Source: Bacteroidaceae bacterium (GTDB lineage: Bacteria; Bacteroidota; Bacteroidia; Bacteroidales; Bacteroidaceae). Taken from it: DNA of 33,376 nt. The notes under the pieces were generated by a model. It was given only the letters and a program-made list of their open reading frames with translations, was not told where the DNA came from and made no database searches. The stretch covers positions 1-33,376 of the forward strand of contig CABIXF010000045.1 in the NCBI GenBank assembly GCA_902362595.1. The letters are read 5' to 3'. A program made the position numbers and the translations under genes. Shown here piece by piece: positions 1-8,185 of this stretch (position 1 is the first letter of the stretch; every line of letters begins with the position of its first letter).

Positions 1-49
1 TTTAAATCTTATAATTCAGCACTATAAATTTAATACTTTTATCGCTATG

Positions 50-120
50 TTTCTAATTATCACTGAAATATATTTATTACTATTTCGAACTCACGTTATT
101 TAGGATTTCTAATTACTGAA
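50..120. repeat. Imperfect direct repeat flanking the pglX stop codon
   Basis: TTTCTAATTATCACTGAA at 50-67 recurs as TTTCTAATTACTGAA at 106-120, differing by a 3-base gap. The right copy lies in the last pglX codons (SVIRN) and the left copy lies beyond the stop at 96-98, so the pair brackets the point where family similarity is lost. It could be chance in AT-rich DNA. Confidence 0.4.
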
Positions 121-2357
121 CGTTGTTTGCCTTTTTCATCGTAAAAGTTTTTTATCTCATATCCATCATTTTCCCAATTAATAATATAGTCCTGATTACC
201 ATACCACTTTCTAAATCCTCCGCCTTTGTTACATGGGAACCATTTTAGCCCGGATCGAGCCGCTGACGCGGCATTTTCGAAGCCGAAGCCGCATAGGCTT
301 CGGCTGACCTCAAACCAAAGGCGGAGAAATCTCGCATTGTCAGCAGTTGCTAGCCCCTGTGTTGGGCTGCAAACTGCTGACAATGCGAGATTTGATGTAA
401 ATATTCTTAAAATATTGGGTGAAGCCCAATATCCAATAGGGCATCCCGGAATTTTCTCGAAGTTAGATTGAAATACATTTTGGTAATATACCTTAGAGGT
501 ATGTTCCCTTAATGCTCGCAGGAACATATCTTTCTTATCAGTACAATTCTTGCCATCAACCAGCCGGAAATAAACGCCACCTTCATCAGATTTATGCTTG
601 GCAATTACGAATGCCGTATTCTGAACTACTTCACCACTCAATTCATCAAATGTTCGAGGTCCCAAGTGAAGCATATTTTCAATATGATAATTATTAAGCA
701 AAGTATTACGAAGTTTTTCGAACGAAGAGAGGAACATCCAGCTTTGCATATTAATCATGCCATATTTTCCATTAGCTACAAGTCGGTCTATAGACAACAT
801 CATAAATGTGGAGAATAAATCGGCTTTCCCCTCTTCGTAGTTTTTCTTTACATACTTGCTCAGCACCTCATTCATACTACCTGCACCCATATAAGGCGGA
901 TTCATCACCAATGCATGATACTTTTCCGTCAAGGCCAGAATCAGTTCAAATGCAGAAAGTTGGGTACGAATAGCCTCCGGTATAAAGTCCTGATTGTGCC
1001 AATATTCTACCGTCTGTTTCACCAGCAGCCGGGTACTATCGCTAAGCTCAAATTTCATGATAGAGCCTAACGAATCCGCGTGCTGCATCAAGTCGAAGCA
1101 AGCGATGAGTTCATTGACGTGAGTCTGATCTTCCTGTCCCAAAAAGAAATGAGGAAGGAATTCTCTGACCAGCCCATTCTTTTCTTCATTCCAAGGCTTC
1201 GGCATGGCCAATACATGAGGCAAGCAATGAGCGTCGGCAAATGAAACATCCTTCTGGCAAGCTTTCAGCAAGAGGGCAAAAGTGGTTAATTGCTTGGCAC
1301 GATTGTCAATGTCTATTCCGGTCAAGTTATGCTTAAAGATATTCTCTATGGCTTCTCCACGGCCATAGCCTTCGGCAATATAAAGATCGTAGAGCAAATC
1401 AAAACACTCATTCAGAATATGGCCTGAACCACAGGCTAAATCGGCTACTTTCAAGTCAGTCAGTTCCTCGTATCTTAAAATGTTTTCTGCCGGGGTATTT
1501 TCAGAAGGTTCTACCAGGTATTGCCATTTCTTCTGTAACGCCGTTTCGTATGGATTGTTGTCGAGGTAGATACGGCCCACCGTATTCTGCACCATATACT
1601 TCACAATCCAGTTAGGGGTAAATATTTGCGTAGCGGCAGGAATCTCGTCTGCCTCGAACTTGCCTTTCTTGGCAAATACTTCATCCTTACGTTCTGAGAT
1701 ATAGAACTGGTAAAGCCAGCCTATCAGTTCCGGTGATTGAAAATCCTCATCAGTAATGAATTCCGTATGATTGAGCATGTCCACAAAGCCACCTTCTGTC
1801 AGAATATTGTTCGGCAGAAGCAGCTCGGTATAGTCGGCCATAGAGCCGAAACACTGGTTGATGATGGGATTGTCATGACACCACGCGGTTATGAGCAGGG
1901 CAAACTGTTCGGTTACCTTCGTGTCATCGTCAAGTAACTCTATGACGCGCTGACGAAGATCTTCTTTCATCGGAGGAAGGTGGCCTTGGCGGGCTTGGTC
2001 CACAATAACCGGTGTACGTGCGGCATCGGCATACTGGAGTACAGGAGAACAGAGATTGTTCTTCTGCAAGATGCGAATGGCACACAGCCGGTTGAACCAG
2101 GTATAGGCAGCTTCTTCGTACACTTCATTGATACCTTTCTGCTGTACACGATTGAAGAGGGACATCCACTGATGGTAGAATCCTTCTGTATATAATTTTC
2201 CGTTCCAAAGTGTACCTCCCTGCATAAGTTGCGGTCGGTGTTCTTCGGCCACATTCCCTTTCCGGTCGAAACCAAGGGTCATAATCTTGGCAGCGATGCC
2301 GGTTTTCAATATGTTGCGTGCTTCGGTGGCGAAGCGTTTAATCTTATTGGTGTCCAT
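96..2357 (-). CDS. pglX: BREX type 1 adenine-specific DNA methyltransferase PglX, C-terminally truncated
   Basis: PglX is the BREX N6-adenine methyltransferase that marks host DNA and is also needed for phage exclusion. SAM-binding motif I is LACGSGH at residues 307-313 and the catalytic motif IV is NPPY at 486-489. An ITDEDFQSPELIGWLYQFY-like stretch and FTPNWIVKYMV (246-256) are typical of the family. The region at 640-735 (GLATADNARFLRLW, then GLKWFP, FRKWYGN, NWENDGYEI) matches the family start of the target-recognition half. The protein then stops at residue 753 with RSVIRNPK, whereas type 1 PglX proteins are usually about 1,150-1,250 residues, so most of the specificity half is missing. 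None of the three minus-strand frames downstream (95 to 1) resumes the family sequence. The start is the ATG at 2357, 23 bp after ariB. Identification is firm; whether this allele is active is doubtful. It may be a decayed, split or phase-variable copy. Confidence 0.9.
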   Translation of the reverse strand: MDTNKIKRFATEARNILKTGIAAKIMTLGFDRKGNVAEEHRPQLMQGGTLWNGKLYTEGFYHQWMSLFNRVQQKGINEVYEEAAYTWFNRLCAIRILQKNNLCSPVLQYADAARTPVIVDQARQGHLPPMKEDLRQRVIELLDDDTKVTEQFALLITAWCHDNPIINQCFGSMADYTELLLPNNILTEGGFVDMLNHTEFITDEDFQSPELIGWLYQFYISERKDEVFAKKGKFEADEIPAATQIFTPNWIVKYMVQNTVGRIYLDNNPYETALQKKWQYLVEPSENTPAENILRYEELTDLKVADLACGSGHILNECFDLLYDLYIAEGYGRGEAIENIFKHNLTGIDIDNRAKQLTTFALLLKACQKDVSFADAHCLPHVLAMPKPWNEEKNGLVREFLPHFFLGQEDQTHVNELIACFDLMQHADSLGSIMKFELSDSTRLLVKQTVEYWHNQDFIPEAIRTQLSAFELILALTEKYHALVMNPPYMGAGSMNEVLSKYVKKNYEEGKADLFSTFMMLSIDRLVANGKYGMINMQSWMFLSSFEKLRNTLLNNYHIENMLHLGPRTFDELSGEVVQNTAFVIAKHKSDEGGVYFRLVDGKNCTDKKDMFLRALREHTSKVYYQNVFQSNFEKIPGCPIGYWASPNILRIFTSNLALSAVCSPTQGLATADNARFLRLWFEVSRSLCGFGFENAASAARSGLKWFPCNKGGGFRKWYGNQDYIINWENDGYEIKNFYDEKGKQRSVIRNPK
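259..305. repeat. Two further short perfect hairpins in pglX
   Basis: GCCGC (259-263) pairs with GCGGC (268-272) across a 4-nt loop. AGCCGAAGCC (281-290) pairs with GGCTTCGGCT (296-305) across a 5-nt loop. Both lie within the pglX codons for the ENAASAARSG and SRSLCGFGF stretches, immediately 3' (in gene sense) of the large palindrome. Confidence 0.7.
327..393. repeat. 67-bp palindrome inside pglX
   Basis: Two perfect 22-bp inverted arms lie at 327-348 and 372-393 around a 23-bp spacer. The spacer itself contains a 5-bp inverted pair (AGCCC at 352-356, GGGCT at 364-368). The codon frame is symmetrical about the centre (360): on the minus strand pglX reads NLALSAV-CSPTQGLA-TADNARF, and on the plus strand the mirrored frame reads NLALSAV-ASPCVGLQ-TADNARF. 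The arms end sharply; flanking bases do not pair. Confidence 0.9.
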
Positions 2358-2380
2358 ATATCTTTCGTTATCTTTTTGAG

Positions 2381-3229
2381 CTAATTATCCCAAATAGCTT
2401 TCAAGTCATTCTGTAACATTTCAATTTCATCATATCCTGTGGTATGCAATCCTTTATCAAGAATGTCTGTCCTGAAAGCAATGCCCGTTCCTTTGCACAG
2501 CAGGGTCCCGATGTGCAGTATCAGCTTATACAGTTGGTGACCTTGAATGTGCAAGTAGGCATTTTCCGGAATTAAAATTCCATTTGGATTGGCCGGTTCT
2601 TCTGTCAGTCCACCTGTTGCGGCTTCAAACAGGGACTGAACGGTTTTCAGATATGCTTTGCCGTTATCTGCTAAATCAGCACGTTTAGGTTGCAGAGGAA
2701 TACAGGCATTGAATTTCGATACATTCCACAACTGATTGAGACGGCTGTCTGCCCCGTACCGAATCAGATACAACAACGGCTTATAAACGATTCTCGAAAA
2801 CGACGTAAGAAAAGCCTGCATGTCAAAATCAGTTTCAGGTTGTATCAGCTTCATGCGTTCATTGAGATGAGAGGCTTCGCATAAGTGATTCTCCCACGAA
2901 TAGGCATAGGTCTGAGCAATGAAATTCTTTGCTGAAAATTCAGTCTCACCTCTTAACAAACGCAAATCACTGTCTATGCAGATAAAGAAACGCGCAGTAA
3001 GGTAAGGTCTGAATTTCAGACATTGCTCACATCCGCGGGTGTCTTTACCGTCATCACTTTTGCTGAAATACAGGTAGCGGTAACGTCCCGGCTTAATGGT
3101 TTGAAGTTGATAGTCCCAAAATGTCTCATCTTCCTCGTCTTCCAGATGTATCACGGCTTGATAACGTCCTGTCAGGGCAAGATTCCGATAAAACTTGGCT
3201 TGTTTCTCTATCCAATTGATTCCTTCCAT
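2381..3229 (-). CDS. ariB: DUF4435 TOPRIM-type protein, AriB-like effector of PARIS
   Basis: This 282-residue protein has the layout of DUF4435, a TOPRIM-fold family related to OLD nucleases. An acidic residue follows a hydrophobic strand near the N terminus (VIHLED, E30), a DxD follows a second strand (FFICIDSD, D86 and D88), and SWENHLCE lies at 111-118. In PARIS, AriB is the effector held by the AriA ATPase and released when a phage anti-restriction protein such as Ocr is sensed; it then acts as a nuclease that shuts the cell down. The gene follows the ATPase gene by 8 bp and precedes pglX by 23 bp, so it is co-transcribed with BREX. DUF4435 membership is well supported; the PARIS assignment rests on pairing with the ATPase and on the BREX location. 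Another OLD-like ATPase/nuclease pair is the main alternative. Confidence 0.78.
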   Translation of the reverse strand: MEGINWIEKQAKFYRNLALTGRYQAVIHLEDEEDETFWDYQLQTIKPGRYRYLYFSKSDDGKDTRGCEQCLKFRPYLTARFFICIDSDLRLLRGETEFSAKNFIAQTYAYSWENHLCEASHLNERMKLIQPETDFDMQAFLTSFSRIVYKPLLYLIRYGADSRLNQLWNVSKFNACIPLQPKRADLADNGKAYLKTVQSLFEAATGGLTEEPANPNGILIPENAYLHIQGHQLYKLILHIGTLLCKGTGIAFRTDILDKGLHTTGYDEIEMLQNDLKAIWDN

Positions 3230-3237
3230 ACGCCGTG

Positions 3238-3957
3238 TTACTTTGTGATTTGTTCCATATACCAGACTTTATCTCCCCATCCATCTCCGAACAGGGCAGG
3301 GGAATGAGTCGTAATGAAAAACTGAGCGTTGGGATTGAAACGAACCAACAGGTTGATGAGTTCAAACTGCCAGTCTATATCCAGTGAGTTTTCCGGCTCG
3401 TCTATCAGAACGATAGATTCACGTTTGCCCAATAAAAATACACGGAGCAGAATCAGCAGTACCTGCATCTCTCCGGAAGAAAGCGCTCCCACGGGTAGCG
3501 TACCGTTATCAGTAATCACAGAAAATTTGCTTCCCTCTATCTCTATCCGTTTGCGGGTTAAAGCGAACAAGCCGTTGACTGTTTTCTGAAAATCAGCAAT
3601 CTGTGCTTTTAATTCTTCCTGTTTCTCAGCAGAACTGTCTATCATGGACATACGAAGATTCATCAGTGAAGGACCGGTTTTCATGTCATAGATGAAATAC
3701 TCCAAATCTTGCGCTAATGCCGTAGCTGTTTTCCGCTTATCTCGCATGGCAATATTATCAATGGAAGGCAGATAAACAATGTATTCACTTTGTCCATGGT
3801 TATCCGCCACCAGTGACTCGTAGAGGTTTTTCAGAAACGTGGTTTTCCCACTTCCATTTACCCCCATTATAATGTTGACATCGGGATGGGCCGGGAACTG
3901 GACCTTCTGTTTATTCCAAAGGTCGATATTTACTTCCGATATTCTTGACAGTGACAT
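3238..3957 (-). CDS. ariA: AAA15/ABC-type ATPase, AriA-like sensor of PARIS
   Basis: The protein is a complete ABC-like ATPase: Walker A GVNGSGKTT at 32-40, signature LSSGEMQ at 159-165, Walker B IVLIDEPE at 182-189, and H-loop TTHSP with H218. The 100-140 region is charged and probably helical, as expected for the small insert between the lobes in OLD/AAA15 proteins. PARIS AriA proteins sense phage anti-restriction proteins and sequester AriB. At 239 residues it is compact, shorter than I recall for characterised AriA, so it may be a minimal subfamily. It lies 25 bp downstream of brxC and 8 bp upstream of the DUF4435 gene, all on one strand. ATPase identity is certain; PARIS membership is inferred from the partner and position. 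Confidence 0.78.
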   Translation of the reverse strand: MSLSRISEVNIDLWNKQKVQFPAHPDVNIIMGVNGSGKTTFLKNLYESLVADNHGQSEYIVYLPSIDNIAMRDKRKTATALAQDLEYFIYDMKTGPSLMNLRMSMIDSSAEKQEELKAQIADFQKTVNGLFALTRKRIEIEGSKFSVITDNGTLPVGALSSGEMQVLLILLRVFLLGKRESIVLIDEPENSLDIDWQFELINLLVRFNPNAQFFITTHSPALFGDGWGDKVWYMEQITK

Positions 3958-3982
3958 ATATTCTAAGGTTTTAGGATTGCTG

Positions 3983-6900
3983 TTATTTGATAATCATTAC
4001 TCCATCGTGGTCGACAAGCAGACGCTCCAATTGCTGACGCAGTCCGTCCAGATAGCGTTCGATGTCTTCTGCATTCGTAATAGGCAGTTGGGTCTTGGTC
4101 TGCAGTGAGGCCTGACGGATTCTCTTTTCCTGTTCCGGTAATGTTGGAGGAGTATACGACATGATTCTCTCTACCTGTTCCTGATAGAAGGCATCGGTAT
4201 TGACATTGTTCTGCAACACCAGAATATTGGTCGGAGAGGTCTTAAGTTGAATCGTCGCTTCACGGTCGGACAATACACTCACAGGCACATGTTGCTGCTC
4301 TGCCACCTGCTTGAGATAGTCGAATATATCATTGTAGGCCGCTTTGATTTTCTCACGCAAACGGTTTCGTACATCATCCAAGATTTCTGAAAGCTGGTTC
4401 ATCAGCTTGATGTAGTTACGGAATGTCTTTCCGATAGGCCATGGGTCCTCCTTCACTTTACAGAATTCACCGACAGCTCCCTGCTGCTCCATAGGTACAA
4501 ACGGGAAGTTGTAGATATTGTCATCTGCAAACTGAATGAGCTGTTTGTAGGTAGAAAGCTGGTCGTGCGTGAATTGCACCACTTCCTTGCATTTGTCGGT
4601 AAGAGTCTTGGCTTCATCCTTTGACGCGATGAGAAGGTTGAAGAATTTCAACGGATCACGCTCATCAAGCCATGATTCAAAGAGTTCAACAGCCTGGCGG
4701 ATTGGCCCGGAAAAAGGATAGGTGATTATCTGTTGTTCGATATCCTTATAACCTTTGACTAATCTGGCAAGACTGCGCTCACTTTCCATGTCACGGCAAG
4801 CACGGAACAGTTGGGTGCTGTCGGTAGTGGATGGAGCGGAAGATATGCCAAATATATCTTTCCAGGCTGCAATGAAATTCTGAATGACCTGTGGCGAAAT
4901 AACTTGTGCCTGACGGAGTGTAAACTTGTTGCTTTCGTTCACAATGCGGTTGGCTACAGTCGTTATTTCTACGTTCGGATTGTTCGCATAAGAATAGTCG
5001 CGGTTGTGACGACGTACCAGTTCATTGATGACATAGAGGGTACAGATATTGTCCCATCCGTATGGCGCTTTTGAGAACTTGGCAAGCACATCCGATACGT
5101 TCACCTCTGCAAACTGCTTGTTCAGGTAGATTTCCACTTCGTGTTCTGCATCAGTAAGAGCAGCGTTCATGCCTTCATATTCCCCTGCTTCAATATTGCG
5201 CAGAATGGCCTTCTTCAACTGTTCCGTAGTACGGGGAATGTTTGGAGAATCCACCAGGTTTGCTTTCGTGTAAATTCCTGCCAGATGTTTCTCGATGGCT
5301 GCACGGTAACGGTCGTTTCCTTTCTTTTGTCCCAGTTCCGTTTCGTCAATCACACTCAGTCCCGAAACAATGGGGCAAGTGTCAAGAATCTTCTCAAATT
5401 CTTTTTTGATAAGTCCTTCGTAGAGTTCCTCAGCCCGTTTGGCAAATTCTTTGCGGGTGTTGGCATTGTCCTCGTTGGGAACAGGGGTAGCCATGTAGCG
5501 TTCCGCCTGACAGTACCAGTAGAAGGCGTTGTATAAACGTCTGTTCTCACGATACTGCGGGCCTACATAATAGACCATCCGGTTGGCATTACTATTTTGC
5601 AAGGCAAGTTGCTCGGCGGTATCATAGTCCGGGTCCATCACAAATTCCACCATCACATCCGGATTGTTGCTCAGGAAAGTACGTTGTTTGATGGTCAGCC
5701 CTACCGAAAAGCTGCGGGTTTTGTATTGCTCCTTATTACGGAGGGCTGTGATATATTTATTGAAAATATCCTTCAGCTGCTCGGCCTGTGTATTGTTGTC
5801 CACCACCTGGCTTTGAATGAGTTGTGCCACCTTCATCTCTTCCTCGCTGTAGAAAGTGAACGTGTCTGGTGCGCCCTGCTTGCCTTGCTCGCGGCGGATG
5901 ATGTTGTTATCGCAAAGAAACTCCACAATTTTCTCCACCTCATTCTTGATGGTTAGACGGGGCGTTTCCATATTGTTTACCAGAAGTGAAGTCACATTAT
6001 CCACGGTAGCCGGGAAAAGTAACTGGTCGGTCTGCGAAATATTGCAAATCATGAAGAGTACGTTGGCCACACGAACAGCCAGACGGGTCTTTTCGGGCTT
6101 GTCTGTCTGGTAAGTGCGTGCCATGCGGAGGGCATTGTCCACGGCCTTCTGTCCACGAGCCTGCAAGCCTTCCTCGAACATGTTGTTATAGAGTTCATCA
6201 AAAGAAATGAACTTACCCAACTCAGCCTCGGCATTGGCTTTGGCTGTAGAGTGAATCACCTTGATGATGCTTCGCTCATTTCCCTTTACTTCTTTGGCTA
6301 CATAGCCTAAATTCAGGAAAGAGTTGAATACCTGCATAATCAATTTGAACTGATAAGGCACAAAAGGGTAGTAGTCTACAAAATCTTCCTGAGAATCATA
6401 ACTGCTGTATGAATTAGGAAGTTTGAACTGAAGGTCAAAACCGGCTCTATATTTATTGTATAAGTCAGCCAGCACAGGCTTTACTTCTTCCTTCTTGTCG
6501 AGGATACGCTTCTGCGTAATTACTTCCGGTTGTGTTCCCTTGAGCGACACTTTTACTTCGAAACGCCCCTTGATTTTACCTTCTTTGTCTTTCTCTTCGG
6601 CTATATGGCAATCGTCCATAATCTCCGAAAGGTCTTGCTGTGCGGTACAAGCTACCCAGACTTTGTTGTCACATGCTTCGGACAGTTTTGTGATGATTTC
6701 CTGAAGGTTGAGATAACGGTCGCGTTCCTTGTTGATGAACTGTGAAACTTCATCGGCAAGGAAAATCAAGCGGTAGTCATCGCCTTTGTCTTTCAAATAA
6801 GTCGCCAGTTCCAAACCAAAACGGTCGATGCTCATGTTCGTGTCACGCTTGATGATACGTTCGCGGATACTATCGACAGAGAGTGTAGGGGCCAGTTCTT

Positions 6901-7570
6901 TGGCGATGCCAAGCACCCAATCGAGTTCATTATCAATCAAATCGGCTGCCATACCCGGATCATTCCAATCGCCACCTTCTTCGGCAATGCGTTGCTTGAA
7001 AGCCTCAAACACACCTTTTTCTTCCAAGGGCTTTTCCAGATTCTGGGCTAGCGTAATGTTGAACTTATTAAAGCCACGTTTGCCATTGAACTCGTTCCAG
7101 AAGACATGAAGGAAAGCCTTCTTTTTGTCGGTGGAGTTGTCGTAACTGGTTTCCAGATTGAAAATGCAAGTATCGATGGTGGCACGCTTCATCCAGTTGG
7201 CTATGGATGCCAGCTGTTCATAGTCGAACCCCAGATTATGCTTTTCATCAAGGGGGTCGATGGCCTTGACAGCTTCCAGTAAACGGGAAAAAGCTTCGTC
7301 ACGGGTAGACGGAGTGATGCAATAGTCAAGGTATTTCAAAAAATGAGATTTTCCTGATCCGTAGTAACCGTCAATCCAGATACCTACGTGGTCGTATGGC
7401 CGGTTATTCTTTACCGCATCGAGAATACGGAAAAGGCCGTTGATAATCTCATCGGTGAACACGTATTCCTGTATTTCCACACGTTCTGTTTCCGGGTCAA
7501 ACTTGGTGGCACTTACGGCAGGATTGACTGCACGGTCGATGGGCTTGCTATATAGTTCTTTCAGTTTCAT
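3983..7570 (-). CDS. brxC: BREX type 1 ATPase BrxC
   Basis: BrxC is the large P-loop ATPase of BREX (DUF6079/PglY-like group), required for both methylation and defence. The N terminus shows the family signature: FDPETERVEIQEYVFTDEII (24-43), then Walker A GYYGSGKS at 68-75 preceded by the strand VGIWID, and Walker B LIFLADE at 268-274. The 1,195-residue length is normal for the family. The C-terminal third is rich in predicted helix, and its last part (1130-1180) is charged. The ATG at 7570 lies 3 bp after the brxB stop, and no better start lies upstream. It belongs to the brxA-brxB-brxC core transcribed leftwards. Confidence 0.95.
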   Translation of the reverse strand: MKLKELYSKPIDRAVNPAVSATKFDPETERVEIQEYVFTDEIINGLFRILDAVKNNRPYDHVGIWIDGYYGSGKSHFLKYLDYCITPSTRDEAFSRLLEAVKAIDPLDEKHNLGFDYEQLASIANWMKRATIDTCIFNLETSYDNSTDKKKAFLHVFWNEFNGKRGFNKFNITLAQNLEKPLEEKGVFEAFKQRIAEEGGDWNDPGMAADLIDNELDWVLGIAKELAPTLSVDSIRERIIKRDTNMSIDRFGLELATYLKDKGDDYRLIFLADEVSQFINKERDRYLNLQEIITKLSEACDNKVWVACTAQQDLSEIMDDCHIAEEKDKEGKIKGRFEVKVSLKGTQPEVITQKRILDKKEEVKPVLADLYNKYRAGFDLQFKLPNSYSSYDSQEDFVDYYPFVPYQFKLIMQVFNSFLNLGYVAKEVKGNERSIIKVIHSTAKANAEAELGKFISFDELYNNMFEEGLQARGQKAVDNALRMARTYQTDKPEKTRLAVRVANVLFMICNISQTDQLLFPATVDNVTSLLVNNMETPRLTIKNEVEKIVEFLCDNNIIRREQGKQGAPDTFTFYSEEEMKVAQLIQSQVVDNNTQAEQLKDIFNKYITALRNKEQYKTRSFSVGLTIKQRTFLSNNPDVMVEFVMDPDYDTAEQLALQNSNANRMVYYVGPQYRENRRLYNAFYWYCQAERYMATPVPNEDNANTRKEFAKRAEELYEGLIKKEFEKILDTCPIVSGLSVIDETELGQKKGNDRYRAAIEKHLAGIYTKANLVDSPNIPRTTEQLKKAILRNIEAGEYEGMNAALTDAEHEVEIYLNKQFAEVNVSDVLAKFSKAPYGWDNICTLYVINELVRRHNRDYSYANNPNVEITTVANRIVNESNKFTLRQAQVISPQVIQNFIAAWKDIFGISSAPSTTDSTQLFRACRDMESERSLARLVKGYKDIEQQIITYPFSGPIRQAVELFESWLDERDPLKFFNLLIASKDEAKTLTDKCKEVVQFTHDQLSTYKQLIQFADDNIYNFPFVPMEQQGAVGEFCKVKEDPWPIGKTFRNYIKLMNQLSEILDDVRNRLREKIKAAYNDIFDYLKQVAEQQHVPVSVLSDREATIQLKTSPTNILVLQNNVNTDAFYQEQVERIMSYTPPTLPEQEKRIRQASLQTKTQLPITNAEDIERYLDGLRQQLERLLVDHDGVMIIK

Positions 7571-7573
7571 GGG

Positions 7574-8185
7574 TTATTCAATATTTAAGATTTTAGCACG
7601 GTAGGTATGATTATCGGGAAGGGTGTCAAACAACCGGAAAGAGTTCTGGTCACGATGACCTGGATAAAACACGATAATCTTATATTTCTCCGTCTCGTTG
7701 TAATCTTCATAAAGAGCAAGAAACTCATTGACTCTCAAATAGGGATACATACTGCCGATACCGTACATGAAAACGTACGGGCGACGATACTGGTCCTTAA
7801 TGGTGATATGGTCAATGATACGTTGATGAATAAACCGGACAAACTCTGGAGAATGTGCGTTACGGGTAAGCGTATCCTGTGTATTTTTTGCAGTAGACGG
7901 ATCGCGCTGTTCTTTCTCCATCAAATATTTCAACATGGACGGATGACGCAGGAACTTCTTCTGGTCCAAGAAGTGACAAAACTCCTCAAACAGGTTCAAC
8001 GTAAGCACATCCACATAGTTGATGGGGCGGATAAGATTCGCTTTAAACTCCTGTATCTGTCTGCGGATATCGTATTCCTTGTCTGCCGGATATTGGTAAA
8101 TAAAAAAATTATAACACAAGTCTCCATTTTCCGGGTCCTGAAAACCGGGACTGTTCAGTTTGTCATCAAGCTCTTTTAGGGTCAT
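7574..8185 (-). CDS. brxB: BREX protein BrxB (DUF1788)
   Basis: The 203-residue protein matches DUF1788, the BrxB family, in length and in its conserved blocks: a start with LDDKLNSPGF, the YQYPADKEYDIRRQIQEF segment (31-48), and the C-terminal strands YVFMYGIGSMYPYLRVNEFL (137-156) and KIIVFYPGH (168-176). BrxB is an accessory component essential to BREX in type 1 systems, with no known enzymatic motif. Its ATG at 8185 overlaps the brxA TGA in an ATGA arrangement, which implies translational coupling; brxC starts 3 bp after its stop. Confidence 0.93.
   Translation of the reverse strand: MTLKELDDKLNSPGFQDPENGDLCYNFFIYQYPADKEYDIRRQIQEFKANLIRPINYVDVLTLNLFEEFCHFLDQKKFLRHPSMLKYLMEKEQRDPSTAKNTQDTLTRNAHSPEFVRFIHQRIIDHITIKDQYRRPYVFMYGIGSMYPYLRVNEFLALYEDYNETEKYKIIVFYPGHRDQNSFRLFDTLPDNHTYRAKILNIE

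Noticed and set aside
226..471. Plus-strand 81-codon frame containing the TADNARF motif
   Set aside because: It exists because the pglX palindrome reads the same in both directions; outside the palindrome it has no PglX similarity.
7607..8179. 190-codon plus-strand frame opposite brxB
   Set aside because: brxB is a clear family member in this interval; the antisense frame is compositional.
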